Shown here one piece after another: positions 11,051-20,141 of a stretch of 64,000 nucleotides of DNA. This DNA comes from DAHUYF01 sp963838385. Lineage in GTDB: Bacteria > Pseudomonadota > Alphaproteobacteria > ATCC43930 > CGMCC-115725. The DNA lies in assembly GCA_963838385.1 (NCBI GenBank), contig CAWIRE010000006.1:620001-684000 (forward strand), written 5' to 3'. Within the stretch, counting starts at the first letter, position 1. Each line of letters opens with the position of its first letter. A model generated the notes under the pieces. That model was not told where the DNA came from and did no database searches. It was given only the letters and a program-made list of their open reading frames with translations. The translations under genes were made by a program, and so were the position numbers.

Positions 11051-12415
11051 ATGACCCTGTCGCCCATCCACATCATCGGCGGCGGCCTCGCCGGCAGCGA
11101 GGCGGCCTGGCAGCTGGCGCGCGCCGGCGTCGCCGTGGCGCTGCACGAGATGCGGCCGCTGCGCTCGACCGAGGCGCATGTCACCGATAGTTTGGCCGAG
11201 CTGGTCTGCTCCAACTCCTTCCGCTCCGACGATGCCGAGAACAACGCGGTGGGCCTGCTGCATGCGGAGATGCGGCGCTGCTCCTCGCTGATCCTGGCGG
11301 CGGCCGATGCCCATCGCGTGCCGGCGGGCGGCGCGCTCGCCGTCGACCGCCATGGCTTCTCCGCCGCGGTCGAGGCGGCGCTTGCCGCCGAGCCGCTGAT
11401 CGAGATCCGGCGCGAGGAGATCGCGGGATTGCCGCCGGCAGATTGGGCGAGCGTGATCATCGCCACCGGCCCCCTCACCTCGCCGGCGCTCGCCGCGGCG
11501 ATCCGCGCGCAGACCGGCGAGGACGCGCTCGCCTTCTTCGACGCCATCGCGCCGATCGTCCATCGCGACAGCATCGACATGGAGCAGGCCTGGATGCAGT
11601 CGCGCTACGGCAAGGGCGACGGCAGCGACTACATCAACTGCCCGCTCGACAAGGAGCAGTACGAGGCGTTCGTCGCGGCGCTGCTCGCCGGCGACAAGAC
11701 CGAGTTCCACGGCTGGGAGAAGGACACGCCCTATTTCGAGGGCTGCCTGCCGATCGAGGTGATGGCGGCGCGCGGCCGCGACACCTTGCGCTGGGGCCCG
11801 ATGAAGCCGGTGGGCCTGCGCGACCCCAGGCGCGCGCGCGGCGCCTATGCCGTGGTGCAGCTGCGCCAGGACAACGCGCTCGGCACGCTCTACAACATGG
11901 TGGGCTTCCAGACCAAGCTGAAGCATGCCGAGCAGAAGCGCATCTTCCGCCGGATCCCCGGGCTCGAGCGCGCCGAGTTCGCCCGCCTCGGCGGGCTGCA
12001 CCGCAACACCTTCCTCAACAGCCCGAAGCTGCTCGACCGCGCGCTGCGCCTCAAATTGATGCCGCGGCTGCGCTTTGCCGGCCAGATCACCGGCGTCGAG
12101 GGCTATGTCGAAAGCGCGGCCATCGGCCTGCTGGCCGGCCGCTTCGCCGCGGCCGAGCGGCGGGGCGAGAGCCTCGCCCCGCCGCCGCCCACCACCGCGC
12201 TGGGCGCGCTGCTCGAGCACATCACCGGCGGCGCCGATGCCCGCAGCTTCCAGCCGATGAACGTCAATTTCGGCCTCTTCCCGCCGCTGCCGCAAGATGC
12301 GGCGCCGCGGCGCGGCGGCGAGCGCAAGCCGCTGCTGGCGCGCCGCGCGCTCGCCGATCTGCAAGCCTGGCTGGGCGGCGCGGCGCCGGAGCTGCCGGCT
12401 ATCGCAGCGCGCTGA
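11051..12415 (+). CDS. trmFO: Folate-dependent tRNA (uracil-5-)-methyltransferase TrmFO
   Basis: Makes m5U54 in the T-loop of tRNA using methylene-tetrahydrofolate and FADH2, unlike SAM-dependent TrmA. The 454-residue protein has the N-terminal FAD-binding IHIIGGGLAGSEAAWQLARA and the family stretches LAELVCSNSFRSD, YINCPLDKEQYEAF, YFEGCLPIEVMA, RWGPMKPVGL and LYNMVGFQTKLK. A conserved Cys follows in LVCSNS. The C terminus is slightly divergent and overlaps the convergent GNAT gene by 17 bases. TrmFO is normal in alphaproteobacteria and Gram-positives, which supports the taxonomic placement. Confidence 0.96.
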   Translation: MTLSPIHIIGGGLAGSEAAWQLARAGVAVALHEMRPLRSTEAHVTDSLAELVCSNSFRSDDAENNAVGLLHAEMRRCSSLILAAADAHRVPAGGALAVDRHGFSAAVEAALAAEPLIEIRREEIAGLPPADWASVIIATGPLTSPALAAAIRAQTGEDALAFFDAIAPIVHRDSIDMEQAWMQSRYGKGDGSDYINCPLDKEQYEAFVAALLAGDKTEFHGWEKDTPYFEGCLPIEVMAARGRDTLRWGPMKPVGLRDPRRARGAYAVVQLRQDNALGTLYNMVGFQTKLKHAEQKRIFRRIPGLERAEFARLGGLHRNTFLNSPKLLDRALRLKLMPRLRFAGQITGVEGYVESAAIGLLAGRFAAAERRGESLAPPPPTTALGALLEHITGGADARSFQPMNVNFGLFPPLPQDAAPRRGGERKPLLARRALADLQAWLGGAAPELPAIAAR

Positions 12416-13107
12416 GCCGGCGGCGCTGGCGTCCCTCGGCGTCGAAATTGGCGGGATCGAGCCAGCGCTCGAACGCCTGCTTCAGCGCCGGCCATTCGCC
12501 GTCGATGATCGAGAACCAAACGGTGTCGCGGCTGCGCCCCTTGTAGATCGTGGCCTGGCGGAAGATGCCCTCGAAGCGGAAGCCCAGCCGCTCGGCCGCG
12601 GCGCGCGAGGGCGCGTTGAGGCTGTCGCATTTCCACTCGTAGCGGCGATAGCCCAGCTCGTCGAAGACGCGGCGCATCATCAGGTACATCGCCTCGGTGG
12701 CGGCGGGATGGCGCTGCAGCAGCGGCGAGAAGGTGATGTGGCCGACCTCGATCACCCCCGCGCCGGGATCGATGCGCAGATACGTGGCGAAGCCCACGGC
12801 ACGGCCACTTGCGAGCATCGATGATCGCGTGGAACAGCGGATCGCTGCCGCCGCTCACGCCATCGAGCCAGGCGCGAAATTCCTCCAGCCGCTCGAACGG
12901 GCCGACCGAGAGATAGGTCCAGTTGCGCCCTTCGGCATCGAGCCGGTTGGCGGCGAAGAGCTCCGCCGCATGCCGCTTGGGATCGAGCGGCTCGATGCGG
13001 CAGAAGCGGCCTTGAAGGGGCTCGCGCGGCGGCAGCGGCCGCTTCTGCCAGGACGGCAGCGGCGCGCCGATCGGCTGGCCCAGGGAATTGGTGTGCGGCG
13101 CCGTCAT
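12399..13107 (-). pseudogene. GNAT-family N-acetyltransferase with one inserted base
   Basis: Resembles RimJ/RimL-type acetyltransferases acting on protein N-termini or small amines with acetyl-CoA. The first frame gives MTAPHTNSLGQPIGAPLPSW through PLFHAIIDAR; the second continues SGRAVGFATYLRIDPGAGVI, AAERLGFRFEGIFRQATIYKG and VWFSIIDGEWP. Dropping one base of the TT at 12809-12810 joins them into 235 residues without any gap. The break falls inside a conserved strand, so error is more likely than decay. The 3' end overlaps convergent trmFO. Confidence 0.8.
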
Positions 13108-13114
13108 CGCTTCC

Positions 13115-13996
13115 TCAGTAGCGTCCCCTGAGCGAGGCCAGCGTCAGCCGCCAGCCGCGCCAGGGATCGGGACGAGCGAGGCCGGGCGCGAAGGGATCGT
13201 AGCCGGCGCGCGCCAGCCTGGCGAGATCGGCCGCCGCCAGCACCGCCGGCAGCAGCGCCGGCAGCGCCGCGCGCGGCACCTGCGGCCTGAGCGCCCGCGC
13301 CGCCAGGAGATGCGCGCGCGCGCGCACCGCGACCTCGCCGACCACGCGCTTGAGCGCCGGCGAGGGGCGCAGCTCGAAGAGCCCGCGCGCGAGGTCGAGC
13401 TGCGCCGCCTCGACCAGGTCGCGCGGCAGGTAGAGGCGCTTGGCGCGGGCATGGAACGGCACCGCCCGCAACAGGCCCGACAACGCATAGGCGATCCCGA
13501 CCTCGCGCGCGGCCGCCTGCGCCGCGCCACCGCCCTCGCCCAGCACTTCGAGCGCCAGCAGCACGAGCCGCGCCGAGCTCGCTTCGGCATAGGCTTCGAG
13601 CGCGGCGAGGCTCGCCGGCGGCTCGTCGGCGAGGTCGCCCTCCCGCGCGGCGATCAGCGCCTCGAAATGGGTTCGCGAGAGGGCCCGGTCGCGGATCGCG
13701 CGGCCCAGCGGCTCGACCACCTCGTGCCGGCGCAGCGCCGCCCCGGAATAGGCGGCCTCCAGCGAGTCCCGCCACCATTGCAGCCGGATCCGGCCGAGCG
13801 TCGGCTCGGTCACCATCTCGCGCGTCTTCGCCACCTCGTAGTTGAAGGCGTAGAGCGCCAGCAGCGCGTCGCGCGCCGCGGCGGGCGCGAACAGCACCGT
13901 GAGGAAGCGGTCGCGGTCGTGGCGCCGCACCAGCCGCCCGAGAGCCGATCCGGCCGGCGACTTGGAGTTGTCTCTGTTTTCGCCTAAGGCGTTCAT
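13115..13996 (-). CDS. Squalene/phytoene synthase family protein
   Basis: A 293-residue member of the trans-isoprenyl synthase superfamily (PF00494). Visible features are LLALYAFNYEVAKTREMVTE, QWWRDSLEAAYSG and a YALSGLLRAVPFHARAKRLYLP block. The usual DxxxD Mg-binding clusters are not clear, which fits the NDUFAF6/complex-I-assembly-like branch rather than a true phytoene synthase. In many alphaproteobacteria this gene sits after secDF and the Mth938-like gene; here those genes lie 2 kb away on the same strand, with an inserted plus-strand group between. It is divergent from the small membrane ORF. Confidence 0.8.
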   Translation of the reverse strand: MNALGENRDNSKSPAGSALGRLVRRHDRDRFLTVLFAPAAARDALLALYAFNYEVAKTREMVTEPTLGRIRLQWWRDSLEAAYSGAALRRHEVVEPLGRAIRDRALSRTHFEALIAAREGDLADEPPASLAALEAYAEASSARLVLLALEVLGEGGGAAQAAAREVGIAYALSGLLRAVPFHARAKRLYLPRDLVEAAQLDLARGLFELRPSPALKRVVGEVAVRARAHLLAARALRPQVPRAALPALLPAVLAAADLARLARAGYDPFAPGLARPDPWRGWRLTLASLRGRY

Positions 13997-14071
13997 ATCA
14001 TTGCCGGTATCTCGCGCGAAGCGTATGATACCGCCCGCGATAACAATGATCGACCTATCGGAGGGGGAACA

Positions 14072-14164
14072 ATGAAGAATCCGCTGGATTCGCTAGGAGC
14101 GACCGTCTTTCTCGGCTTCGTCCTCACGGTTGTCATGGTGCTGTTGATCCACGCCATCGCCTGA
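14072..14164 (+). CDS. Small membrane protein, 30 residues
   Basis: MKNPLDSLGA followed by a single hydrophobic helix (about residues 10-29) ending at a TGA. It has an excellent GGAGGGGG ribosome-binding site seven or so bases upstream, and the next gene (PuuD-like membrane protein) starts 16 bases downstream. Its size, topology and spacing suggest a small subunit or assembly partner of that protein. No named family is recognised. Confidence 0.6.
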   Translation: MKNPLDSLGATVFLGFVLTVVMVLLIHAIA

Positions 14165-14180
14165 CGCAAGGGGGAAAGCC

Positions 14181-14696
14181 ATGCATGAATTGATCACGCT
14201 TCCGTGGTGGACGTTCTGCTTTCGCTGGCTGCACATCATGAGCGGGGTGATGTGGATCGGTCTTCTCTGGTACTTCAATTTCGTGCAGACGCCGACCGTG
14301 CCCAAGATACCGGCCGAGCTGCGACCGGCAATTCCGCGCTTCATCGCGCCGGCGGCCCTGTTCTGGTTCCGCTGGGGCGCCATGGCCACGATCGTCACCG
14401 GGCTCATTCTCGCCTCTCTCAACGGATACCTCGCCAACGCCATCAAGCTCGGCATCGGCGATCACAATGCCAACATCACCGCCATCGGCTTCGGCATGTG
14501 GCTCGGCACCATCATGTGGTTCAACGTCTGGTTCATCATCTGGCCGAACCAGAAGAAGGTGCTGGGCATCGTTCCCGCCGAGGATGATGCGAAGAAGCGC
14601 GCCGGCCGGATCGCGGGCCTCGCTTCGCGCACCAACACCATGCTGTCGATCCCCATGCTCTATGCGATGGCATCGGCCTCTCACGGCGTCTTCTGA
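14181..14696 (+). CDS. PuuD-like (urate hydroxylase N-domain type) membrane protein
   Basis: A 171-residue integral membrane protein with about four helices (WWTFCFRWLHIMSGVMWIGL, FWFRWGAMATIVTGLILASL, AIGFGMWLGTIMWFNVWFII, TMLSIPMLYAMASA). The HIMSGVMWIGLLWYFNFVQ and WPNQKKVLGI stretches match the membrane domain of the PuuD urate hydroxylase family (DUF989). The cytochrome-c-like domain found in full PuuD is absent, so urate oxidation cannot be concluded. It is preceded by the 30-residue membrane ORF and followed by a strong terminator. Confidence 0.75.
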   Translation: MHELITLPWWTFCFRWLHIMSGVMWIGLLWYFNFVQTPTVPKIPAELRPAIPRFIAPAALFWFRWGAMATIVTGLILASLNGYLANAIKLGIGDHNANITAIGFGMWLGTIMWFNVWFIIWPNQKKVLGIVPAEDDAKKRAGRIAGLASRTNTMLSIPMLYAMASASHGVF

Positions 14697-14726
14697 GTCT
14701 TCTGACGTTCCGCGCCGATATAAACC

Positions 14727-14760
14727 GGGAACCGGGGCCGCAAGGCCCCGTTCCTTTTTT
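14727..14760 (+). terminator. Rho-independent terminator after the PuuD-like gene
   Basis: Stem GGAACCGGGGCC with loop GCAA and the return arm GGCCCCGTTCC (one bulged C), followed by six T residues. It closes the two-gene membrane unit and separates it from sodB. Confidence 0.85.
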
Positions 14761-14838
14761 GCCGGATCCACCCTACATGCAACCCGGCGGCACTTCCCGC
14801 CGGATTGGTTTCATCTCTTTAGCTCGTGCGAGGACACA

Positions 14839-15441
14839 ATGGCGTTTGAACTCCCCCCGCTTCCCTTTCCCAAGGACGGTCTCGAGCCGCATATGTCGGC
14901 GAAGACGCTCGAATTCCATCACGGCAAGCACCACAAGGCCTATGTCGACACGCTCAACAAGCTGGCGAGCGGCACGCCCTTCGAGAACCAGTCGCTCGAA
15001 GAGGTGATCAAGGCTACAGCCAAGGATGAGTTGAAGACGCTGATCTTCAACAATGCCGGGCAGACCTGGAACCATACCTTCTTCTGGAACTGCATGAAGC
15101 CGCGGGGCGGCGGCCAGCCCGCCGGCGATCTCGCCAAGCGCATCGACCAGGCCTTCGGCGGCCTCGACAAGTTCAAGGAGGCGTTCAAGCAGGCAGCGAC
15201 GACGCAATTCGGCAGCGGCTGGGCCTGGCTCGTGCTCGATGGCGGCGCGCTCAAGGTGACCAAGACGCCCAACGCGATGAACCCGCTGGCGCAAGGCCAG
15301 ACCGCGCTCCTCACCTGCGACGTGTGGGAGCACGCCTATTATCTCGACTTCCAGAACCGCCGCCCGGACTTCGTCCAGACCTTCCTCGACCACCTCGTGA
15401 ACTGGGAGTTCGTGGCGAAGAATTTGGGTGGCGCCCGCTAG
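14839..15441 (+). CDS. sodB: Superoxide dismutase, Fe type
   Basis: Converts superoxide to peroxide and oxygen in the cytoplasm. The 200-residue protein starts MAFELPPLPFPKDGLEPHMS; the metal ligands fall in LEFHHGKHHKAYV, NHTFFWNCM and DVWEHAYYLDFQNRRPDF. The GSGWAWLV and QTALLTCDVWEHAYY context and the FNNAGQTWNHTFFW stretch favour iron over manganese. It stands alone between a terminator and a DUF1330 gene. Confidence 0.95.
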   Translation: MAFELPPLPFPKDGLEPHMSAKTLEFHHGKHHKAYVDTLNKLASGTPFENQSLEEVIKATAKDELKTLIFNNAGQTWNHTFFWNCMKPRGGGQPAGDLAKRIDQAFGGLDKFKEAFKQAATTQFGSGWAWLVLDGGALKVTKTPNAMNPLAQGQTALLTCDVWEHAYYLDFQNRRPDFVQTFLDHLVNWEFVAKNLGGAR

Positions 15442-15528
15442 CGCCCGTGATCAGGCGGCCATGCGCCCGGGATTGACCGCATCGCGCGTTGCGTCGATGC
15501 TGTCGGTCATTCCAGCGGGAGAAGACGC

Positions 15529-15816
15529 ATGGCCGCCTACGTCATCGCCGACATCGAGGTAACCGACACCGCCGTCTATGACGAGTATCGCCGCCAGGTG
15601 CTGGCGACGGTGACGAAGTATGGCGGACGCTTCGTGGTCCGCGGCGGCAAGATGGACGTGCTCGAGGGCGATTGGGCGCCCAAGCGCGTCGTCGTGCTCG
15701 AATTCCCGACCATGGACGCGCTGAAGCGCTGGTATCATTCCGACGAGTACGAGCCGCTGATCGCGTTGCGCCAGAAGGCCACGATCGGCAAGCTGATCGC
15801 GGTCGAAGGCGCCTGA
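15529..15816 (+). CDS. DUF1330 family protein
   Basis: A 95-residue protein starting MAAYVIADIEVTDTAVYDEY, with the family blocks GGRFVVRGGKMDVLEGDW, VVVLEFPTMDALKRWYHS and EYEPLIALRQ. It has a dimeric alpha-beta barrel fold similar to EthD and antibiotic monooxygenase-like proteins. The GGAG before the ATG is a good ribosome site. Function is unknown in most organisms. Its stop abuts the convergent Mth938-like gene (no gap). Confidence 0.9.
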   Translation: MAAYVIADIEVTDTAVYDEYRRQVLATVTKYGGRFVVRGGKMDVLEGDWAPKRVVVLEFPTMDALKRWYHSDEYEPLIALRQKATIGKLIAVEGA

Positions 15817-16192
15817 TCACCGCGCCGGCAGCAGCGCCGCCGCGACGCGGCGGTCCTCGGCCAGCAGCACGTTGTAGGTGCGGCAGGCGGCGCCGGTATC
15901 CATGGCATCGACGACGATGCCGGCCTGGCGCAGCGCCTGGCGGACCGCCTGCGGCACCGGCTGCATCCGCCGGCCGCAGCCGAGCAGCAGGATCTGGATG
16001 CCGCCGCGGGCGATCACCGGCGCAAGGCTCGCCGCGGTGATGTCGGCAAAGCTCTCCACCGCCCAGGAACTCGGTGCCGTCGGGGAAGACGAGGATCGCT
16101 CCCTCATAGGCGGCGCCGCTGACATGGAAGCCGCCCGCGCCATAGCTGTCGATGACCTGCCGGTCGGCGGGGATGAGCGGCGTCACGTCCAT
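15817..16192 (-). pseudogene. Mth938-like (DUF498) protein with a single-base insertion
   Basis: The first frame reads MDVTPLIPADRQVIDSYGAG through ILVFPDGTE; the other continues WAVESFADITAASLAPVIAR, IQILLLGCGRRMQPVP and GIVVDAMDTGAACRTYNVLL. Removing one A at 16068-16069 gives exactly 125 codons. In alphaproteobacteria this gene classically follows secF, as here (four-base gap). The human homologue NDUFAF3 assists complex I assembly; the bacterial role is not established. The frameshift is probably a sequence error. Confidence 0.8.
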
Positions 16193-16195
16193 CGG

Positions 16196-17140
16196 TCACG
16201 ACGCCTTTTGCGTCTCCGCCGGGGCTGCGGCGCGCTCCTTCGTGCTGGTGCGGCGCGGGCGGATGTAATAGAGGATCGGCGCCGCGATGAAGAGCGACGA
16301 GTAGGTGCCGACGACGACGCCCCAGAGCATGGCGATGCTGAAGCCGCGCAGCACCTCGCCGCCGAAGATCAGCAGCGACAGCACCGCCAGCGCCACCGTG
16401 CTCACCGTCAGGATGGTGCGCGACAGCGTCTCGTTCAGGCTCTTGTTGATGAGATCGCGGAAACTCATGGTCTTGTATTTCCGCATGGTCTCGCGCACGC
16501 GATCGTAGATCACCACCGTGTCGTTCACCGAATAGCCGGCGATGGTGAGAATGGCGGCGAGCGTCGTCAGGTTGAACTCGATCTGCAGCAACGAGAACAG
16601 GCCGATGGTGGTGATGGTGTCATGCAATGTCGATAACATCGCGCCGACGCCGAAGGCCCATTCGAAGCGCAGCCAGACATAGAGCGCGATCGCCACCAGC
16701 GCCAGAACGGTGGCGATGACGCCGGCCTGGATCAGCTCGGCGCCGACCGACGGGCCGACCACCTCGACGCGGCGGTAATCGACATCCTTGGGCAGCCCCG
16801 CCTTCACCTTGGCCACCGCCTGCTCCTGCGCCTGATCGCCGCCGGGCTGGCGGGAGATGCGGATCAGCACCTCGTCGGGACTGCCGAAGCCTTGCAGCGA
16901 CACGTCGCCGAGGCCGAGACCGTCGAGCGTCGAGCGCATCTGCGCGAGGTGGGCGGGGCCCTGGGTGCGCGCCTCGATCAGCGTGCCGCCGGTGAAATCG
17001 ATGCCGTAATTGAGCCCCTGGGTGAAGAACAGCACGATCGAGCCCAGGGTGAGCAGGGCCGACAGCAGGAATCCCAGCTTGTGCAGCCCCATGAAATCGA
17101 TGTTGGGGATGTGCCGGATGATGATGAGCGGACGGAACAT
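16196..17140 (-). CDS. secF: Protein translocase subunit SecF
   Basis: With SecD forms the RND-like membrane complex that uses the proton gradient to help proteins finish crossing through SecYEG. The 314 residues contain a first helix LGFLLSALLTLGSIVLFF, a periplasmic domain (NYGIDFTGGTLIEART) and five further helices including LTIAGYSVNDTVVIYDRVRE, the SecF hallmark. The start overlaps the secD stop as TGATG. The C-terminal tail is Lys/Arg rich. Confidence 0.97.
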   Translation of the reverse strand: MFRPLIIIRHIPNIDFMGLHKLGFLLSALLTLGSIVLFFTQGLNYGIDFTGGTLIEARTQGPAHLAQMRSTLDGLGLGDVSLQGFGSPDEVLIRISRQPGGDQAQEQAVAKVKAGLPKDVDYRRVEVVGPSVGAELIQAGVIATVLALVAIALYVWLRFEWAFGVGAMLSTLHDTITTIGLFSLLQIEFNLTTLAAILTIAGYSVNDTVVIYDRVRETMRKYKTMSFRDLINKSLNETLSRTILTVSTVALAVLSLLIFGGEVLRGFSIAMLWGVVVGTYSSLFIAAPILYYIRPRRTSTKERAAAPAETQKAS

Positions 17141-18708
17141 CAGATCGGGATCACTTTCGGCTTCGTCCGCCTGAGCCAGGTGACGATCTGCAGGCGGGTG
17201 ATCAGGATGGCGGAGAACAGCGAGGTGATGACGCCGATGCTGAGCGTCACGGCGAAGCCCTTCACCGGCCCCGACCCCAGATAGAACATGAGAAAGCCGG
17301 CGACGAGGGTGGTGAGGTGGCTGTCGAAGATGGTGCCGAAGGCGCGCTCGAAGCCCGCCTGCAGCGACGAGATCAGCGAGCGCCCGCCGCGCAGCTCCTC
17401 GCGGATGCGCTCATAGATCAGCACGTTGGCGTCGACCGCCATGCCGAGCGTGAGGGCGATGCCGGCGATGCCGGGCAGCGTCAGCGTGGCGCCAAGCAGC
17501 GTCAGCGTCGCCATCATCAGGCACAGATTGAAGAACAGCGCGACATCGGCAAAGAAGCCGAAGAGGCCGTAGAACACCAGCATGAAGACGATCACCAGGA
17601 TCACGCCGACGGTGCAGGCGAGCGCCCCGGCATGGATCGAATCGGCGCCGAGGTCGGGCCCCACGGTCCGCTCCTCCAGCGCCACCAGCGGCGCCGGCAG
17701 CGCGCCGGCGCGCAGCTGGAGCGCCAGCTCGTTGGCGTTCTCGGTGGTGAAGCTGCCGGTGATGATGCCCTGGCCGCCCAGGATCGGCTCCTGGATCACC
17801 GGGGCGGAGATCACGGCGTTGTCGAGCACGATGGCGAAGCGCTTCTTGACATTGGCCTTGGTGGCATCGCCGAAGCGCCGCGCGCCGACGCTGTCGAACT
17901 TGAAGTTGACCGCCGGCGCGCCGTACTGGTCGAAGGTCGCCTGCGCATCGGTGAGCGTGTCGCCGCTCACCAGCACGCGCTTCTGCACGACGATGGTCGC
18001 CCCGGGCGGGCTGTGGCCGTCCTTGAGCGGCAGCGCCTCGTCGCCGGGCGGCAGATGGCTCTTGTCGCCGGGCGCCACGTTCTCGTCGACCAGCTGGAAG
18101 GTCATCTTCGCGGTCTTGCCGAGGATGCGCTTGACGAATTCGGGGTTCTCGACGCCCGGCAGCTCCAGCACGATGCGGTCCTCGCCCTCGCGCTGGATGG
18201 TCGGTTCCTTGGTGCCGGTCTCGTCGACGCGCCGGCGCACGATCTCGATCGACTGGTCGACGATCTGCTGCTCGATGCGGTTCAGCGCGACGTCGCTGAA
18301 TTTGAGCGTCACCGTGCCGGCCGGGCTGGTGGTCAGGTCGAGATCGGAATCGGCCTTCTTGACGATGCTCCGCACGTCCTCGATCCGGTCGGGCTCGCGC
18401 AGCGTGAAGCTGATGTGGTCGCCCTCGACGCCGAGGCCGGTATAGCCGATCCGCGCGCCGCGGAACGCGTCGCGCAGACCGTCCACCGCATTGTTGAGCC
18501 GCTCGGAGAGGACCGAGCGCATATCGACCTCATAGAGCAGGTAGGAGCCGCCGCGCAGGTCGAGGCCGAGGCTCACCTGCTTTTTCGGCAGGAAGCTGGG
18601 CCAGCGCTTGACCACCTGCTGCGGGAACAGGTTGGGGATGGTGAGCGCCACGCCGGCGAGGCAAGCCGCCAGGATCAGCGCCACCAGCCATTTCGGAAAA
18701 TACAGCAT
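17140..18708 (-). CDS. secD: Protein translocase subunit SecD
   Basis: A 522-residue partner of SecF. The N-terminal helix LVALILAACLAGVALTIPNL is followed by the large periplasmic domain beginning VSLGLDLRGGSYLLYEVD and containing PGVENPEFVKRILGKTAKMT. The RND-type helices include TLTLPGIAGIALTLGMAVDA and NVLIYERIREELR, where the conserved Asp belongs to the proton path. It lies 24 bases after yajC and is coupled to secF. Length and order are normal for the family. Confidence 0.97.
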   Translation of the reverse strand: MLYFPKWLVALILAACLAGVALTIPNLFPQQVVKRWPSFLPKKQVSLGLDLRGGSYLLYEVDMRSVLSERLNNAVDGLRDAFRGARIGYTGLGVEGDHISFTLREPDRIEDVRSIVKKADSDLDLTTSPAGTVTLKFSDVALNRIEQQIVDQSIEIVRRRVDETGTKEPTIQREGEDRIVLELPGVENPEFVKRILGKTAKMTFQLVDENVAPGDKSHLPPGDEALPLKDGHSPPGATIVVQKRVLVSGDTLTDAQATFDQYGAPAVNFKFDSVGARRFGDATKANVKKRFAIVLDNAVISAPVIQEPILGGQGIITGSFTTENANELALQLRAGALPAPLVALEERTVGPDLGADSIHAGALACTVGVILVIVFMLVFYGLFGFFADVALFFNLCLMMATLTLLGATLTLPGIAGIALTLGMAVDANVLIYERIREELRGGRSLISSLQAGFERAFGTIFDSHLTTLVAGFLMFYLGSGPVKGFAVTLSIGVITSLFSAILITRLQIVTWLRRTKPKVIPI

Positions 18709-18732
18709 CGCCCCGGCGCTACCCTGCCCCGC

Positions 18733-19143
18733 TCAGCCGCCGGCCGCGCGGCGGCCCTTGCCCTTGGCATCGGTCTTGTCGGCCTCGTCGGGGTCCTTAT
18801 CGGCCTCGTCCTTGTCCGCCTTGGCGGAAACCGGCTCGGTCTTGGCCAGCACGCTGGTGATGGTGCTGCGCGCGACCCGCACCCGCACCCCGTCGGCGAT
18901 CTCGACCAGCACCTCCTCGTCGTTCACCACCTTGGCGATGGTGCCGATGATGCCGCCGCCGGTGACCACCCGGTCGCCGCGCCGCAGCGCCGCCAGCATC
19001 TCCTTGAGCTGCTTGGCCTTCTGCTGCTGCGGCCGCATCAGCAGGAAGTACATGACGACGATGATCAGCACGATGGGCAGGAACTGCATCAGCGTATCGG
19101 CATTGCCTCCGAGCCCCTGCGCATAGGCGGGCGAGATGAACAT
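18733..19143 (-). CDS. yajC: Preprotein translocase subunit YajC
   Basis: Small accessory subunit of SecDF. The 136 residues show the single helix FLPIVLIIVVMYFLLMRPQQ and the cytoplasmic domain KEMLAALRRGDRVVTGGGII, then a Lys/Asp-rich charged tail (KADKDEADKDPDEADKTDAK) longer than in E. coli. It is the first gene of the yajC-secD-secF operon. Confidence 0.96.
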   Translation of the reverse strand: MFISPAYAQGLGGNADTLMQFLPIVLIIVVMYFLLMRPQQQKAKQLKEMLAALRRGDRVVTGGGIIGTIAKVVNDEEVLVEIADGVRVRVARSTITSVLAKTEPVSAKADKDEADKDPDEADKTDAKGKGRRAAGG

Positions 19144-19296
19144 CGGCGTCTCCTCGATTGAGCCGGCGCATTCCTACTGAATATGGGTTGAAAGAGCAAT
19201 GGAGGAGGCTTTGCGCCGCCCGTGTAGGCGCCGCTTCGGGCCGATGCTATCCTCGGTCGCAAGCGGCGGAACGCCCCGTTGGAACAGAGGGAGCCC

Positions 19297-20082
19297 ATGG
19301 ATCTCAATCTTGCCGGTCGCACCGTGCTGGTCACGGGCAGCTCCAAGGGCATCGGCCTCGGCATCGCGCAGCGTTTTGCCGCCGAGGGCTGCGATCTCTG
19401 GCTCGCCGCGCGCTCGGCCGAGCAGCTCGAGACCGCGGCCGCGGCGATCCGCCAGGCGCACCCCGTCCAGGTGCGCACCCTGGCGGTCGATCTGGCCGAG
19501 CCCGCTGCCCGGGCAAGGCTGGTCGAGGCTTGTCCCGATATCGACATCCTGGTGAACAATGCCGGCGCCATTCCCGGCGGCGCGATCGAGGAGGTCGACG
19601 ACCGGGCCTGGCGCAGCGGCTGGGACCTCAAGGTCTTCGGCTATATCGACCTTTCCCGCTCCTATCTCGCCAAGATGCGGGCGCGCCGGCGCGGCGTCAT
19701 CGTCAACGTCATCGGGCTTGCCGGCGAGCGGGTCGATTTCAACTATGTTGCCGGCAGCATGGGCAACGCCTCGCTGATGGCGATGACCCGTGCGCTGGGC
19801 GGCACCAGCCCGGAGTTCGGCGTGCGGGTGGTCGGCGTCAATCCCGGCCCGGTCGATACCGACCGCATCGTCTATCTCGCCAAGAAGCGCGCCGCGAGCC
19901 AGTTCGGCGACGAGAACCGCTGGCGCGAGGCCTTCGCCAAGATGCCGTTCGGCCGGCCGGCCACGGTCGACGAGGTGGCGGCCACCGTGGTCTTCCTCGC
20001 CTCCGACCTCTCCGCCTATACCAGCGGCACCATCGTCACCATCGATGGCGGCATCGCCAGCCGCGGGGCCTCCACCGGTTGA
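19297..20082 (+). CDS. Short-chain dehydrogenase/reductase-like protein with atypical catalytic site
   Basis: A Rossmann-fold protein of 261 residues with the cofactor turn VTGSSKGIGLGIAQRFA and NNAG (DILVNNAGAIPGG). The position of the usual Tyr-x-x-x-Lys reads YVAGSMGNASL, so Lys is replaced by Ser, and the serine strand reads VNVIGLAGE. I recall a recognised SDR subgroup with YIAG-type motifs, so this may be native, but classical oxidoreductase chemistry is uncertain. The start ATG follows a GAGGGAG ribosome site. A DUF815 ATPase gene lies 59 bases downstream. Confidence 0.88.
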   Translation: MDLNLAGRTVLVTGSSKGIGLGIAQRFAAEGCDLWLAARSAEQLETAAAAIRQAHPVQVRTLAVDLAEPAARARLVEACPDIDILVNNAGAIPGGAIEEVDDRAWRSGWDLKVFGYIDLSRSYLAKMRARRRGVIVNVIGLAGERVDFNYVAGSMGNASLMAMTRALGGTSPEFGVRVVGVNPGPVDTDRIVYLAKKRAASQFGDENRWREAFAKMPFGRPATVDEVAATVVFLASDLSAYTSGTIVTIDGGIASRGASTG

Positions 20083-20141
20083 CGCTCCCCCGGGCGGCGC
20101 TTAGGGTCGCGCCTCTCATGGCACGCCGAGCTTCCCGAGAC

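Noticed and set aside
17317..19161. 614-codon open frame antisense to secD/yajC
   Set aside because: Shadow of real genes; low-complexity Gln/Arg/His composition.
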